DNA of 21,923 bases from a bacterium (GCA_027310425.1 DAIDAW010000008.1:1-21923); one strand, 5' to 3'. Positions 5,990 through 13,124 are shown, counted from the stretch's first letter. Translations and numbers: made by a program. The notes: generated by a model not told the origin, from the letters alone.

Positions 5990-5995
5990 TATGAT
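5990..5995 (+). promoter_or_regulatory. -10 box (TATGAT) of rplS
   Basis: TATGAT on the plus strand about 37 bases before the rplS start; the leader would be about 30 bases. It has no Shine-Dalgarno, being pyrimidine-rich just before the ATG. Confidence 0.5.
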
Positions 5996-6032
5996 AGAGT
6001 AGACGCACTGCATTCACAATTCTTTTCTTTGT

Positions 6033-6455
6033 ATGACCCACACACTCATTCTCGCAAAACAGAAAGAAACGCTCCGCACCGACCTGCCGGAAATCAAGCC
6101 GGGCATGAAAGTGCGCGTATGGTATAAAGTGCCGGAAAAAGACAAATGGCGCACCACGTTCTTCGACGGCATCATACTTGCGCAAAAGCACGGCACCAAG
6201 AATACCAATGCCACATTCACGGTGAGAAAGCTGGGCGCGGACAACGTCGGAGTTGAGATGACCTGGCTCTACCACTCGCCAGTCATTGAAAAGATCGCGA
6301 TATCGCAAAAACCGAAAGTCCGCCGCGCAAAACTCTACTACCTGCGCTCGCGCTCGCGCAAACAAGTGCGCGCGAAGCTGAAAGCAAAATCGCCGTTTAA
6401 AGAACTTGCCGCGGAAAAACAAAAACAGGAAAACGCGCCGGAGCAAACCGGATAG
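6033..6455 (+). CDS. rplS: 50S ribosomal protein L19
   Basis: A 140-residue L19, a large-subunit protein at the interface with the small subunit. The core shows DLPEIKPGMKVRVWYKV, then a basic FDGIILAQKHG segment, TFTVRKLGADNVGVEMTWLYHSP and IEKIAISQKPKVRRAKLYYLR, the last being the L19 hallmark. About 25 extra residues at the C-terminus are rich in Lys, Ala and Glu and extend beyond the usual ~115-residue length. It is a single gene with its own -10 box and a strong terminator; the usual bacterial neighbours (rpsP, rimM, trmD) are absent here. Confidence 0.97.
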   Translation: MTHTLILAKQKETLRTDLPEIKPGMKVRVWYKVPEKDKWRTTFFDGIILAQKHGTKNTNATFTVRKLGADNVGVEMTWLYHSPVIEKIAISQKPKVRRAKLYYLRSRSRKQVRAKLKAKSPFKELAAEKQKQENAPEQTG

Positions 6456-6464
6456 AGATAATCG

Positions 6465-6496
6465 AAAGCGCCATCCCGTGGGATGGCGCTTTTGGT
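6465..6496 (+). terminator. Intrinsic terminator of rplS
   Basis: A perfect 12-bp stem AAAGCGCCATCC/GGATGGCGCTTT with loop CGTG, followed by a short T-containing tail, 10 bases after the rplS stop. Confidence 0.85.
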
Positions 6497-6503
6497 TTCG
6501 CGC

Positions 6504-6532
6504 TTGAAAAATTGCCTGCACACAGGCATACT
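6504..6532 (+). promoter_or_regulatory. Promoter of tRNA-Leu(GAG)
   Basis: -35 TTGAAA (6504-6509), a 17-base spacer, -10 CATACT (6527-6532), then the tRNA 5' end 11 bases later. Confidence 0.7.
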
Positions 6533-6542
6533 AGAAATGCTT

Positions 6543-6626
6543 GCGCGGGTGGTGAAATGGCATACACGCTACCTTGAGGTGGTAGTGCCGCAAGGCGTGG
6601 AGGTTCGACTCCTCTCCCGCGCACCA
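6543..6626 (+). tRNA. tRNA-Leu(GAG), CCA encoded
   Basis: A class II tRNA with a long variable arm. Acceptor GCGCGGG/CCCGCGC with discriminator A and CCA at 6624-6626. The anticodon stem CTACC/GGTAG closes loop TTGAGGT (anticodon GAG), and the T-arm loop is TTCGACT. It is convergent with the gene ending at 6630, only 3 bases away. Confidence 0.96.
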
Positions 6627-6629
6627 AAA

Positions 6630-8879
6630 CTAACTTTTTCGGAAATGACTGCTCCGAGCGGGCTTGCGCCCGCGCTCCGCAAACAGCGGCTCGATAAAGT
6701 CGCGCATCTCCTGTTCCGTCAACTGCGTCAAATCGTCTCCCAAAAATTTTAACCCGTGGCAATCGTGAATAAGCGCACGCATGCGCAGGATATCGCGGCG
6801 TCCGATCGAATAGCCGCTGTCGCATACGAACACATCGGGATCGATCATCCAGTACTGCGCGGTCCACATCCGCATGCGCACAATGCGATCGACTGCCCGC
6901 AGGCGCAGCGCGTGCGCGAATGCCGCAACGCGTCCGCCGTCACGCAGCAACGGCATTACACTGTCCGGTCCCACGCGCATGGCATCAACTAATCCGACGC
7001 TATCGACCAGCGGGGACATACTCCCGATCACGTAGACGTCCGGATAATTCATGCGCACATAATTCAAAAGCCACTGGACCAGTTCCGAAGCGTCGTGCGC
7101 GGAAATACCGGGGATGAAATACGGCGCAAACAGAAAATCGAGCTTGATAAGGTCAAAGCCGCAGGTTTTCAGAAGAAAATCGATCGATGCCCGCAGATAT
7201 GCGCGCACGTCGGAGTTGCGGGCATCCAGAAGGCGTTTCACAAGCGGACGCGACAGCGGCATGTCGGAAAATTGGTGATACCTCATGCCGTCAACCGGCA
7301 AACCGTCTCCGTCCCGAGCAAACCAGTCCGGAAACTGGCGCACAAGGGATGCATTCGGAGAAGCCAAAAACGGAGCAATCCAGATACCTGCCCGCAGGCC
7401 GCGCGCGTGAATTTGGGAAACCGTATATTTCAGGCCGTGCGGGAACTTTTCGCGCGACGGCGTCAGCCAATCCCCCCACTTGTTCCAGCCGTCATCAATT
7501 ACGCAATATTCAAGCGGGATTTTTTCGCGATGCTCATGCATCCAGAACGCATGCGAGAGTATTTTTTCTTCATTAATATCCCTGCCATACGCACCCCATG
7601 AATTCCAGCCCGTAATGGCCTTGGCTTGTCTCCGCTTTGGTTTCTTCCATACCTCAGCAGGAACCGCATAATTATCCTTGCGCAACGGGTTGAAGCGATG
7701 CAGCGGAGAACCGAACGAAAACCGAGTTGCCAGGCTCCAGGACTGCCATCCGGTTTCCGTAAGGCGGCGAATCTCAAGAGCGATGCGATATCGTTCTTCG
7801 AGCAGATCGGCGCAGCGCGCAACGCTGAATTCTTCCGCCCAGCGTTTCGCGCGCACGCCGAATATCTCCCTGTTCCGGTGAGCCAGAAAAACCGCTTTTG
7901 CGAAGAGTTCCGTATGAAGCGGCGCACGCACGCATACGCTGTTTGGAATTACGCTGCGCGAGAATTCAGAATCCACCACAACCATTGGCAACGCCCAAGA
8001 TGCTGCTTCAAGAATCCCCATCGATTGCGTTTCCGTAGTTGAGGTAAACAGAAACATATCCGCATATTTGAAAAAACCGGCGAGATCAGCGCGCGTTTTG
8101 AAACCAAGCAGGTGCACCCGTTCTCCAATGCCGAGCGAATGCGCGAGTTCCTCGAGTTTTTTGCGCGCCGGTCCATCGCCCGCAATGTATAAATGATATT
8201 GGCGCGGCAATTTCGCAATCATTTCAACGGCAAAATCGGTTTTCTTCTCAAACGTCAAACGCTGCACCATAAGACACCGGATACTAGCGGTGTCCGTTTT
8301 CTTCGGATATGGATCAGGGGTGTTGCTGCGGTTCGGAAACTCCGGCGCAGGGCTCGGGATGACCGCGATATTGATATTTTTCCGTTTCGCCGCAAGATAA
8401 TGCGCGATATAGTCCGTCGGCGCGATTACCAGATCCGCGCGCTCGCAAAAATAATCAACTGCGCGCGGAAGAATTTTGCCCGCAATGTCGTTGTCGAGAA
8501 TCTGCAGGAACGGCGCATCATAACGCGTATGGTATGTGAAAATGAACGGCGCTTTGTTCCATTTTGCTATCATACGCGCAAACGTACCAACATAAAACGG
8601 ATGCTGGCTGTGCACAATATCAAAATGCGTGCGCGCAAGAAAACCAATCAGCGCAGGCGTCGGCAACGGCAGCGGAATGGGATAGGAGCGCACAAACGGA
8701 TTACGCGCCGATACATACCGAAAAATATGCGCTTCAGTATCGCGATGGCCGGGATGCGCTGGCGCCAGCACCCACACTTCATGCCCCCTGCGTTCGAGTT
8801 CCTGTTTGAAACTCTGGATTGACGTGGTAATGCCGCTCACCGAGGGCGCGTACACGGATGTCACAAAAAGAATGCGCAT
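6630..8879 (-). CDS. Fusion of GT4 glycosyltransferase and GH36 alpha-galactosidase-like domain
   Basis: A 749-residue uninterrupted frame. Residues 1-370 are a GT-B glycosyltransferase of family GT4: MRILFVTSVYAPSVSGI at the N-terminus, YHTRYDAP near 116, GDGPARKKLEELAHSLGI near 234, and the E-x7-E sugar-nucleotide motif at Glu283/Glu291. Residues about 373-735 are a GH36-type TIM barrel: GWQSW (377-381), GWNSW (424-428), DDGW (462-465), IKLDF with probable nucleophile Asp581, RVGPDS with probable acid/base Asp639, and a WMIDPD stretch near 677. The usual GH36 N-terminal beta domain is missing; the GT4 half takes its place. There is no signal peptide, so it should act in the cytoplasm, perhaps building and trimming or transferring a hexose on a lipid or glycan; that is inference. 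It is the last gene of the operon, 6 bases after the MutY-like gene. Confidence 0.9.
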   Translation of the reverse strand: MRILFVTSVYAPSVSGITTSIQSFKQELERRGHEVWVLAPAHPGHRDTEAHIFRYVSARNPFVRSYPIPLPLPTPALIGFLARTHFDIVHSQHPFYVGTFARMIAKWNKAPFIFTYHTRYDAPFLQILDNDIAGKILPRAVDYFCERADLVIAPTDYIAHYLAAKRKNINIAVIPSPAPEFPNRSNTPDPYPKKTDTASIRCLMVQRLTFEKKTDFAVEMIAKLPRQYHLYIAGDGPARKKLEELAHSLGIGERVHLLGFKTRADLAGFFKYADMFLFTSTTETQSMGILEAASWALPMVVVDSEFSRSVIPNSVCVRAPLHTELFAKAVFLAHRNREIFGVRAKRWAEEFSVARCADLLEERYRIALEIRRLTETGWQSWSLATRFSFGSPLHRFNPLRKDNYAVPAEVWKKPKRRQAKAITGWNSWGAYGRDINEEKILSHAFWMHEHREKIPLEYCVIDDGWNKWGDWLTPSREKFPHGLKYTVSQIHARGLRAGIWIAPFLASPNASLVRQFPDWFARDGDGLPVDGMRYHQFSDMPLSRPLVKRLLDARNSDVRAYLRASIDFLLKTCGFDLIKLDFLFAPYFIPGISAHDASELVQWLLNYVRMNYPDVYVIGSMSPLVDSVGLVDAMRVGPDSVMPLLRDGGRVAAFAHALRLRAVDRIVRMRMWTAQYWMIDPDVFVCDSGYSIGRRDILRMRALIHDCHGLKFLGDDLTQLTEQEMRDFIEPLFAERGRKPARSSHFRKS

Positions 8880-8885
8880 ACTCGT

Positions 8886-9719
8886 TTAGGGGCCGTATTG
8901 TACGAAGTTTTTTGAAACCGCAATCATTCCTTCTTTCTCGAGTGAAGATAAAATCGAAATGAAACGTCTTTGAGGAATGCCAAGAGTGGCAACGAGCTTG
9001 CGTTTCGGTATGCGCTGATGCGAGCCCAGCGCGCGGAGTACCATCCCGCGCATTTGCCGGTCCGAACCAGCAAACGCTTTCTGTTTTGCATAGTGCGCGC
9101 TCTTCCTGTTTGGATTGGGCACTGCCCGCGCAAGCATCGCGCCGTAATCCATAAGCGCATAATACCACGCGCGCGCGTTTTTCTTCGGCAATGTTTTTGC
9201 AACCAAAGGAAGAATGTCCGCGTCGGATATGCGCGGTGCGCGTGTGAAAAAGAAATGGATGAAGACGCGCCGGATGTTCGTTTCGATGAACGCAACCGGC
9301 ATGTTAAACGCGAATGCACAGATTGCTCCCGCGGTCGCCCTGCCGATTCCCGGCAACGACGCGAGCCCTGCGGGGTCGCGCGGTACCCTGCCCCGATACT
9401 CTTCCATGATCCGTTCGGCGCAGCGTTTCAGATGCAGCGCGCGGCGGTTATATCCCAAGCCGCTCCACGCGCCGAGCACATCTGCCGTGCGCGCGCCTGC
9501 AAGCGATTTTATATTCGGGAATCTGCGCACGAATGCCGGATATTTGTGCATGACGCGCGCAACCTGCGTCTGTTGAAGCATAATTTCCGAAATAAGAATT
9601 CTGTACGGATCGATGCTTCCGTCCGCGCGGATGCGCAAAACAGGCGGACGCCACGGCATTGCGCGTTGGCAATTCCGGTAATGCTGCCAGATGGTTTTTC
9701 GGAAATCTGCAATGCTCAT
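8886..9719 (-). CDS. mutY: MutY-like HhH-GPD DNA glycosylase without iron-sulfur cluster
   Basis: A 277-residue protein. MutY removes adenine mispaired with 8-oxoguanine. Visible landmarks are MPWR at 21-24, SEIMLQQTQV at 44-53 with catalytic Glu45, GLGYNRRA at 88-95, and the helix-hairpin-helix LPGIGRATAGAI at 122-133. Two things differ from Escherichia coli MutY. The catalytic Asp of the ILDGN motif is Glu146 here (FIETN). The four cysteines of the C-terminal 4Fe-4S cluster are all missing, replaced by a basic tail that could form a winged helix (residues 225-272); there is no C-terminal 8-oxoG-recognition domain. The start at 9719 overlaps the GH18 stop codon (ATGA); an upstream extension would run through the GH18 gene. 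Confidence 0.85.
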   Translation of the reverse strand: MSIADFRKTIWQHYRNCQRAMPWRPPVLRIRADGSIDPYRILISEIMLQQTQVARVMHKYPAFVRRFPNIKSLAGARTADVLGAWSGLGYNRRALHLKRCAERIMEEYRGRVPRDPAGLASLPGIGRATAGAICAFAFNMPVAFIETNIRRVFIHFFFTRAPRISDADILPLVAKTLPKKNARAWYYALMDYGAMLARAVPNPNRKSAHYAKQKAFAGSDRQMRGMVLRALGSHQRIPKRKLVATLGIPQRRFISILSSLEKEGMIAVSKNFVQYGP

Positions 9720-10786
9720 TTCCTGATTCCTTGATAAACGCTGGGAACTTCCAAGCCCAATGCCCACGCGGAAAATCCGCGCAGCTTGTATTTTGTAATC
9801 AGGGTGATTTTTTTTGCGATGCTTCGTCCGTTTTCGTACCAGATGATATATTGCATACCTCTGCTCCAATAGCTCGCGTACGGCGCCTGTTCCGTGGCGC
9901 TGTACCGCCATGACAGATAATGCTTTTTATCCGCGAGCTTGATGCCTTCGTAACCGCCAATGCCCACGCGCGCGCCTGACGTAACATTCCATTGCCAATA
10001 ATACAGCCCGATGCCGAGTGAAATTTTGTTTTTCGGTATCCGTGCCATGCTCCACGCAAGCACATCCGCAAGCCATGCCTGGCGCGCAACGGGGCCGATC
10101 GATTCCGGATCGTCGTACGACATCACGCTCACGAAATCAGCCGCCCTGCCCAGTGCCGCATAATCGTACACGCCGATCAGCTTCTGCCACAGATTATTCG
10201 GATAATCGACGGGGTTTTCCGATATCTGCGCAACAACCGCGACGCTTGATACCAAACCTTTCGCCCGCAGCGCAGCGCTGAAGTTTCCCACGAACGCGGA
10301 AAACCTGTCGCGATACGATGCATCCATTTGCTCGAAATCAAGCTGCCATCCTTGATACCCGTTTTTCGTTGCTTCATCGATCAACTGCTGGATCGCAATC
10401 GTCTGCTGCGCGGGATTATCCAACAGCGCATGCGCGGCGTTCTTGCTGAATCCGTCGTTCGTGACCAACGGCATGATTTTCAGGCCCACGCGCTTCGCAA
10501 ACGACAAAACCTGCGGGTCAAGCGAGCCGGTCAAATTTCCCTGGTCGTCAAATGCGTACGATTGCGGCGCGAACACGTCGATGGAGTTCCAGTACGCAAA
10601 GAGCGATTGCCTGCCGGCTTTCGTATCGCGGAAATAAAACAGGCGCTCGTATCGATACGGCTGTGCTGCTGCCTGCGCAAATGAGAAAATTGGCGCGGCG
10701 AAAAGAAAAAGAATGCTTCCGCACCACAAAATACATTGGCGCGCTCGCGCGCTTCGGGAAAACCAATGATTGAAAATGCGATTCAT
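9716..10786 (-). CDS. Secreted glycoside hydrolase family 18-like protein
   Basis: A 356-residue protein with a signal peptide (basic start, hydrophobic core at about 17-37, Ala-rich end) and a GH18 barrel of the YaaH/SleL type. The catalytic motif appears as GWQLDFE (146-152), with Glu152 the acid/base and Asp150 its helper; MSYDDPES and LGIGLYYWQW follow in the usual order. GH18 enzymes cut beta-1,4 bonds of N-acetylglucosamine-containing polymers such as peptidoglycan or chitin. No LysM or other binding domain is attached. The ATG at 10786 is preferred because AGGAAGGGG lies 11 bases upstream; a GTG at 10798 would sit directly against it. It lies 34 bases after the small membrane protein gene and overlaps the MutY-like gene by four bases. 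Confidence 0.87.
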   Translation of the reverse strand: MNRIFNHWFSRSARARQCILWCGSILFLFAAPIFSFAQAAAQPYRYERLFYFRDTKAGRQSLFAYWNSIDVFAPQSYAFDDQGNLTGSLDPQVLSFAKRVGLKIMPLVTNDGFSKNAAHALLDNPAQQTIAIQQLIDEATKNGYQGWQLDFEQMDASYRDRFSAFVGNFSAALRAKGLVSSVAVVAQISENPVDYPNNLWQKLIGVYDYAALGRAADFVSVMSYDDPESIGPVARQAWLADVLAWSMARIPKNKISLGIGLYYWQWNVTSGARVGIGGYEGIKLADKKHYLSWRYSATEQAPYASYWSRGMQYIIWYENGRSIAKKITLITKYKLRGFSAWALGLEVPSVYQGIRK

Positions 10787-10820
10787 CACAGATGCCACCC
10801 CTTCCTACGAGCGATTCGGA

Positions 10821-11126
10821 TTAAAAGGGAAACAATCCGATCAACACGAGCAGCGCCGGAATCGATGCGAGAAAACTCCAAAGAAATGCCGCGAGGTATT
10901 TTTGTTTTTTCAACAAGCGTACGGAAACAATGAGGCATCCGACAAGTATCAGAGGATACAAAAGCAGAAAATAGAACAACGCCACTGCAAGTATTTTCTT
11001 TGAAAAGTTCGGGTCGTCAAACAGAAAAACAGAAAAAAGCGCCATCATCGCCGCCACAGGGACCAACAAACCCGCAATAATCTCGGAAAAAATAACTGCT
11101 ATTTTTTTAAACCGTTCCTGCATCAT
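10821..11126 (-). CDS. Small three-helix membrane protein of unknown function
   Basis: A 101-residue protein that I do not recognise. It has three hydrophobic segments at about 11-36, 45-72 and 77-99, with a Lys-rich loop (RLLKKQKY) between the second and third and almost no other soluble sequence. Two ATGs stand in tandem; the first (11126) lies 8 bases after a GATACT/TACTAT -10 region, so the transcript would be leaderless. As first gene of the operon leading to the GH18, MutY-like and GT4-GH36 genes, it may serve an envelope glycan step (membrane anchor or carrier), but that is guesswork from position only. Confidence 0.72.
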   Translation of the reverse strand: MMQERFKKIAVIFSEIIAGLLVPVAAMMALFSVFLFDDPNFSKKILAVALFYFLLLYPLILVGCLIVSVRLLKKQKYLAAFLWSFLASIPALLVLIGLFPF

Positions 11127-11134
11127 GCTCTTAT

Positions 11135-11140
11135 AGTATC
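11135..11140 (-). promoter_or_regulatory. -10 box (GATACT) of the GH18/GT4-GH36 operon
   Basis: GATACT on the minus strand, overlapping TACTAT (11133-11138), 8 bases before the ATG at 11126. It lies between the tRNA-Pro(CGG) 3' end and the first gene, so some read-through from the tRNA is also possible. Confidence 0.45.
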
Positions 11141-11145
11141 ACGTG

Positions 11146-11216
11146 TCGGGCTGCCGGGAATTGAACCCGGTCCACACGCACCCGAAGCGTGCGTACTGCC
11201 GGTATACTACAGCCCG
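11146..11216 (-). tRNA. tRNA-Pro(CGG)
   Basis: Acceptor CGGGCTG/CAGCCCG with discriminator A, anticodon stem CACGC/GCGTG around TTCGGGT (anticodon CGG), and T-arm CCGGG-TTCAATT-CCCGG. CCA is not encoded. The acceptor stem is identical to that of tRNA-Pro(TGG) in this window. Confidence 0.95.
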
Positions 11217-11264
11217 AGAAATCTGCGCGGCATGCTGGATAAAAATTGCTCCTGCCGCTTTCCC

Positions 11265-11270
11265 AGCATA
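11265..11270 (-). promoter_or_regulatory. Possible -10 box (TATGCT) of tRNA-Pro(CGG)
   Basis: TATGCT on the minus strand, 48 bases before the tRNA, leaving a leader of about 40 bases that can form a GCGGC/GCCGC stem. It is the only TATA-like hexamer close to the tRNA. Confidence 0.35.
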
Positions 11271-11299
11271 GCACACGGGTGAAATTCTGCACAGCCGCG

Positions 11300-12775
11300 C
11301 TACGAGACCGCGTGTTTACGCTTCATCTGCTCGTCGACGCCTTGTTCGAATTCCAACGCGCGCGTTTTCGATTCTTGCGCAGCCGCGCGCAGTTTTTCAT
11401 CCGAAAGCGATCCCAGTTCCCGGATGCGCGCTGCCAGATATTCCATGCTATTGCGTTTCGGATCTTCCAAAACTTCGTCAAGTAATATCGCAAGCACAGA
11501 ACCCACGCGCGGTCCGGGTTCAATGCCAAGCGAACGCATTACATCGTTGCCGTTTACCGCAAGCATCTTGGATGACACCGGATCGTGACGCACTTTCTCG
11601 ATCATATAGAGCAGATGCCGAATTTTGTACGGCACTGCTTTGGGCACTCCGGATCCGATGCGATCGGCTTCGCGCACGCGGATCAAATCATCCAGATATT
11701 CAATGCCAACACGGTTAATGAACCTGCGCACGCCTGCCTCCGAAACTTCGCCGGTGTTGTAATAAAACATGTGATATTTCACGAGATGCTCCACGCGTTC
11801 CGTTGTTTTGGCATCGAAACGCATGCGTTCCATGATGGCGCGCGCCATGCGCGCGCCGACGCGTTCGTGGTTATAAAACGTCGCGAACTCCCCTTCGCCC
11901 GCCTTCGTGCGCGGTTTCGCAATATCGTGGAACAAAGACGCTAACCGAACCTCAAGCGAATAATCTTGTTGCGCCGCGTAATCGAGCGTGCGCACCGAGT
12001 GCTCCCACACGCCGAAAATATGATGGCGATTCTGCGCGATGGCAATCCCCTCGCGCAGTTCCGGAATAATGTACTGAAGCAGGCCATACTGTTCAAGCAG
12101 CACCATGCCCGTTGCCGCGTGTTCGCTCATGATGATTTTCACGAATTCGTCTCGGATGCGCTCCTGCGCGATCGCGTCAAGGGAAGCAGCGGCGCGCGCC
12201 ATCGCATCGGCGGTATCTTTTTCAATCGCGCATTCGAGTTGCGTCGCGAACCGCACTGCCCGCATGAGACGCAACGCATCTTCGCCGAATCGCTCATCGG
12301 GATTCCCGACGCACCGAATCAGCTTTTTCTTGAGATCTTCCTGGCCACCAAAAAGGTCAGTCATTGGTAATTGGTCATTGGTCATTGGTAATTTGACCGC
12401 CATCGCATTGATCGTGAAATCTCTGCGCGCCAGGTCTTCCTCGAGCGTGTTCGCGAATTTAATAGTGTCGGGATGCCGCTTATCAGTATAAGCCCCCTCT
12501 AGCCTGTATGTCGTTACTTCGACTATTTGCGATTCGCCATTCGCCATTCGCTCTTTTATCCCCACGGTGCCGAACTGGTTTTCGTATACGCTGTCCGGAA
12601 ACAATTCCTGAATCTGCTCCGGCTTGGCGTTCGTGGCGATATCCCAATCGTTCACGCCGCGGCCCAGTAACACATCGCGCACGCAGCCGCCGACCAAGTA
12701 CGCGTCAAAACCCCTGTCGACAAGGTGCGCGCCGATATTCAAAACGTATTCGGGAATGGGAAAGCTTTTTATCAT
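11300..12775 (-). CDS. cca: CCA-adding enzyme / poly(A) polymerase family with HD domain
   Basis: A 491-residue class II tRNA nucleotidyltransferase that adds or repairs the 3' CCA. The catalytic head shows LVGGCVRDVLLGR (27-39) and DWDIAT (43-48, Asp43/Asp45), then EVTTYR, RRDFTINAMA (117-126) and an RLMRAVRFA segment near 169-177. A C-terminal HD phosphohydrolase domain has LFHDIAKPRTKAG near 281. The start at 12775 follows a TATGAT box by 6 bases. The job is essential here, because five of the eight tRNA genes in the window lack an encoded CCA. Two short protein insertions, around residues 74-82 and 127-140, are encoded by heptamer tandem repeats. A poly(A) polymerase role cannot be excluded. 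Confidence 0.9.
   Translation of the reverse strand: MIKSFPIPEYVLNIGAHLVDRGFDAYLVGGCVRDVLLGRGVNDWDIATNAKPEQIQELFPDSVYENQFGTVGIKERMANGESQIVEVTTYRLEGAYTDKRHPDTIKFANTLEEDLARRDFTINAMAVKLPMTNDQLPMTDLFGGQEDLKKKLIRCVGNPDERFGEDALRLMRAVRFATQLECAIEKDTADAMARAAASLDAIAQERIRDEFVKIIMSEHAATGMVLLEQYGLLQYIIPELREGIAIAQNRHHIFGVWEHSVRTLDYAAQQDYSLEVRLASLFHDIAKPRTKAGEGEFATFYNHERVGARMARAIMERMRFDAKTTERVEHLVKYHMFYYNTGEVSEAGVRRFINRVGIEYLDDLIRVREADRIGSGVPKAVPYKIRHLLYMIEKVRHDPVSSKMLAVNGNDVMRSLGIEPGPRVGSVLAILLDEVLEDPKRNSMEYLAARIRELGSLSDEKLRAAAQESKTRALEFEQGVDEQMKRKHAVS
12362..12389 (-). repeat. Heptamer tandem repeat (ACCAATG type) inside the cca coding sequence
   Basis: Four consecutive units of the form (C/A)ATTGGT on the plus strand. 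Read as protein on the minus strand, 21-base periodicity gives LPMTNDQ followed by LPMTD. It lies just after the RRDFTINAMA motif, where family members have a short loop. Confidence 0.8.
12531..12551 (-). repeat. Second heptamer tandem repeat (GCGAATG type) inside the cca coding sequence
   Basis: Three consecutive units of the form (G/C)ATTCGC on the plus strand. On the minus strand they encode the RMANGES segment between VGIKE and VEVTTYR. It shares the 7-base period and the NATT core of the first repeat. Confidence 0.7.
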
Positions 12776-12781
12776 GTATAA

Positions 12782-12787
12782 ATCATA
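12782..12787 (-). promoter_or_regulatory. -10 box (TATGAT) of cca
   Basis: TATGAT on the minus strand ends 6 bases before the ATG at 12775, predicting a leaderless transcript. No -35 match. Confidence 0.55.
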
Positions 12788-12877
12788 TTCAATAATTCGC
12801 GTTTCCGCCGTTCTGACCATCCGAACCTGAAAACAAATTTGAAAGGCATGTTGTTTTTGGATTTACCTCGCGGCTGC

Positions 12878-12913
12878 CAAGGGTATTCTCTTTTTACGCA
12901 AGAATACTGCTTG
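12878..12913. other. Hairpin between the truncated Nudix gene and cca
   Basis: Inverted repeat: GTATTCT (12883-12889) with AGAATAC (12901-12907), extended by CAAG/CTTG outside a small bulge, loop of 11 bases. No T-run follows on either strand. It sits just past the broken end of the Nudix remnant. Confidence 0.4.
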
Positions 12914-12917
12914 TGCA

Positions 12918-13124
12918 TCAGCCCGGCTGCCGATTGCAATCCTTCTCCGCGTAGACATTTTCGTATAAATCTATCCAGCCAGCAGGAATCTCAAGAGTGC
13001 CAGAATATACGGGATCGCGCGACGGCTTCCAGCGCGTTTGTACTAAGATCTCCTTTTGCCCGTTATGATTTCTTTCAATAATTGCTGAGACAACTGGTAT
13101 ATTCGGTTGTGCATCTGTTTGCAT
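12918..13124 (-). pseudogene. Truncated Nudix hydrolase (5' remnant)
   Basis: The 68-residue frame starts like a Nudix protein: MQTDAQPNIPVVSAIIERN, an ILVQTRWKP strand, then SGTLEIPAGWIDLYENVYAE. That leads straight up to the Nudix box, but the expected RExxEE helix never comes; the frame ends after a short unrelated tail (KDCNRQPG). None of the three minus-strand frames beyond the break supplies the missing motif, so the cause is loss of the 3' part rather than a simple frameshift. Without the metal-binding glutamates it cannot be an active hydrolase. An AT-rich stretch (TAAATT, 13130-13135) lies directly upstream. A short real peptide cannot be excluded. Confidence 0.7.

Noticed and set aside
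9720..9911. Longer start for the MutY-like protein.
   Set aside because: The extension overlaps the GH18 coding sequence and shows no family similarity; the ATGA overlap gives a natural start at 9719.
11222..11270. Interlocking repeats ATGCTGG...CCAGCAT and GCGGC...GCCGC before tRNA-Pro(CGG) that look like a pseudoknot.
   Set aside because: The second loop would be zero bases long and could not span the first stem, and part of ATGCTGG lies in the -10 box.
12839..13081. An 80-codon plus-strand frame opposite the truncated Nudix gene.
   Set aside because: It is the antisense of a recognisable Nudix fragment and has no promoter or similarity of its own.
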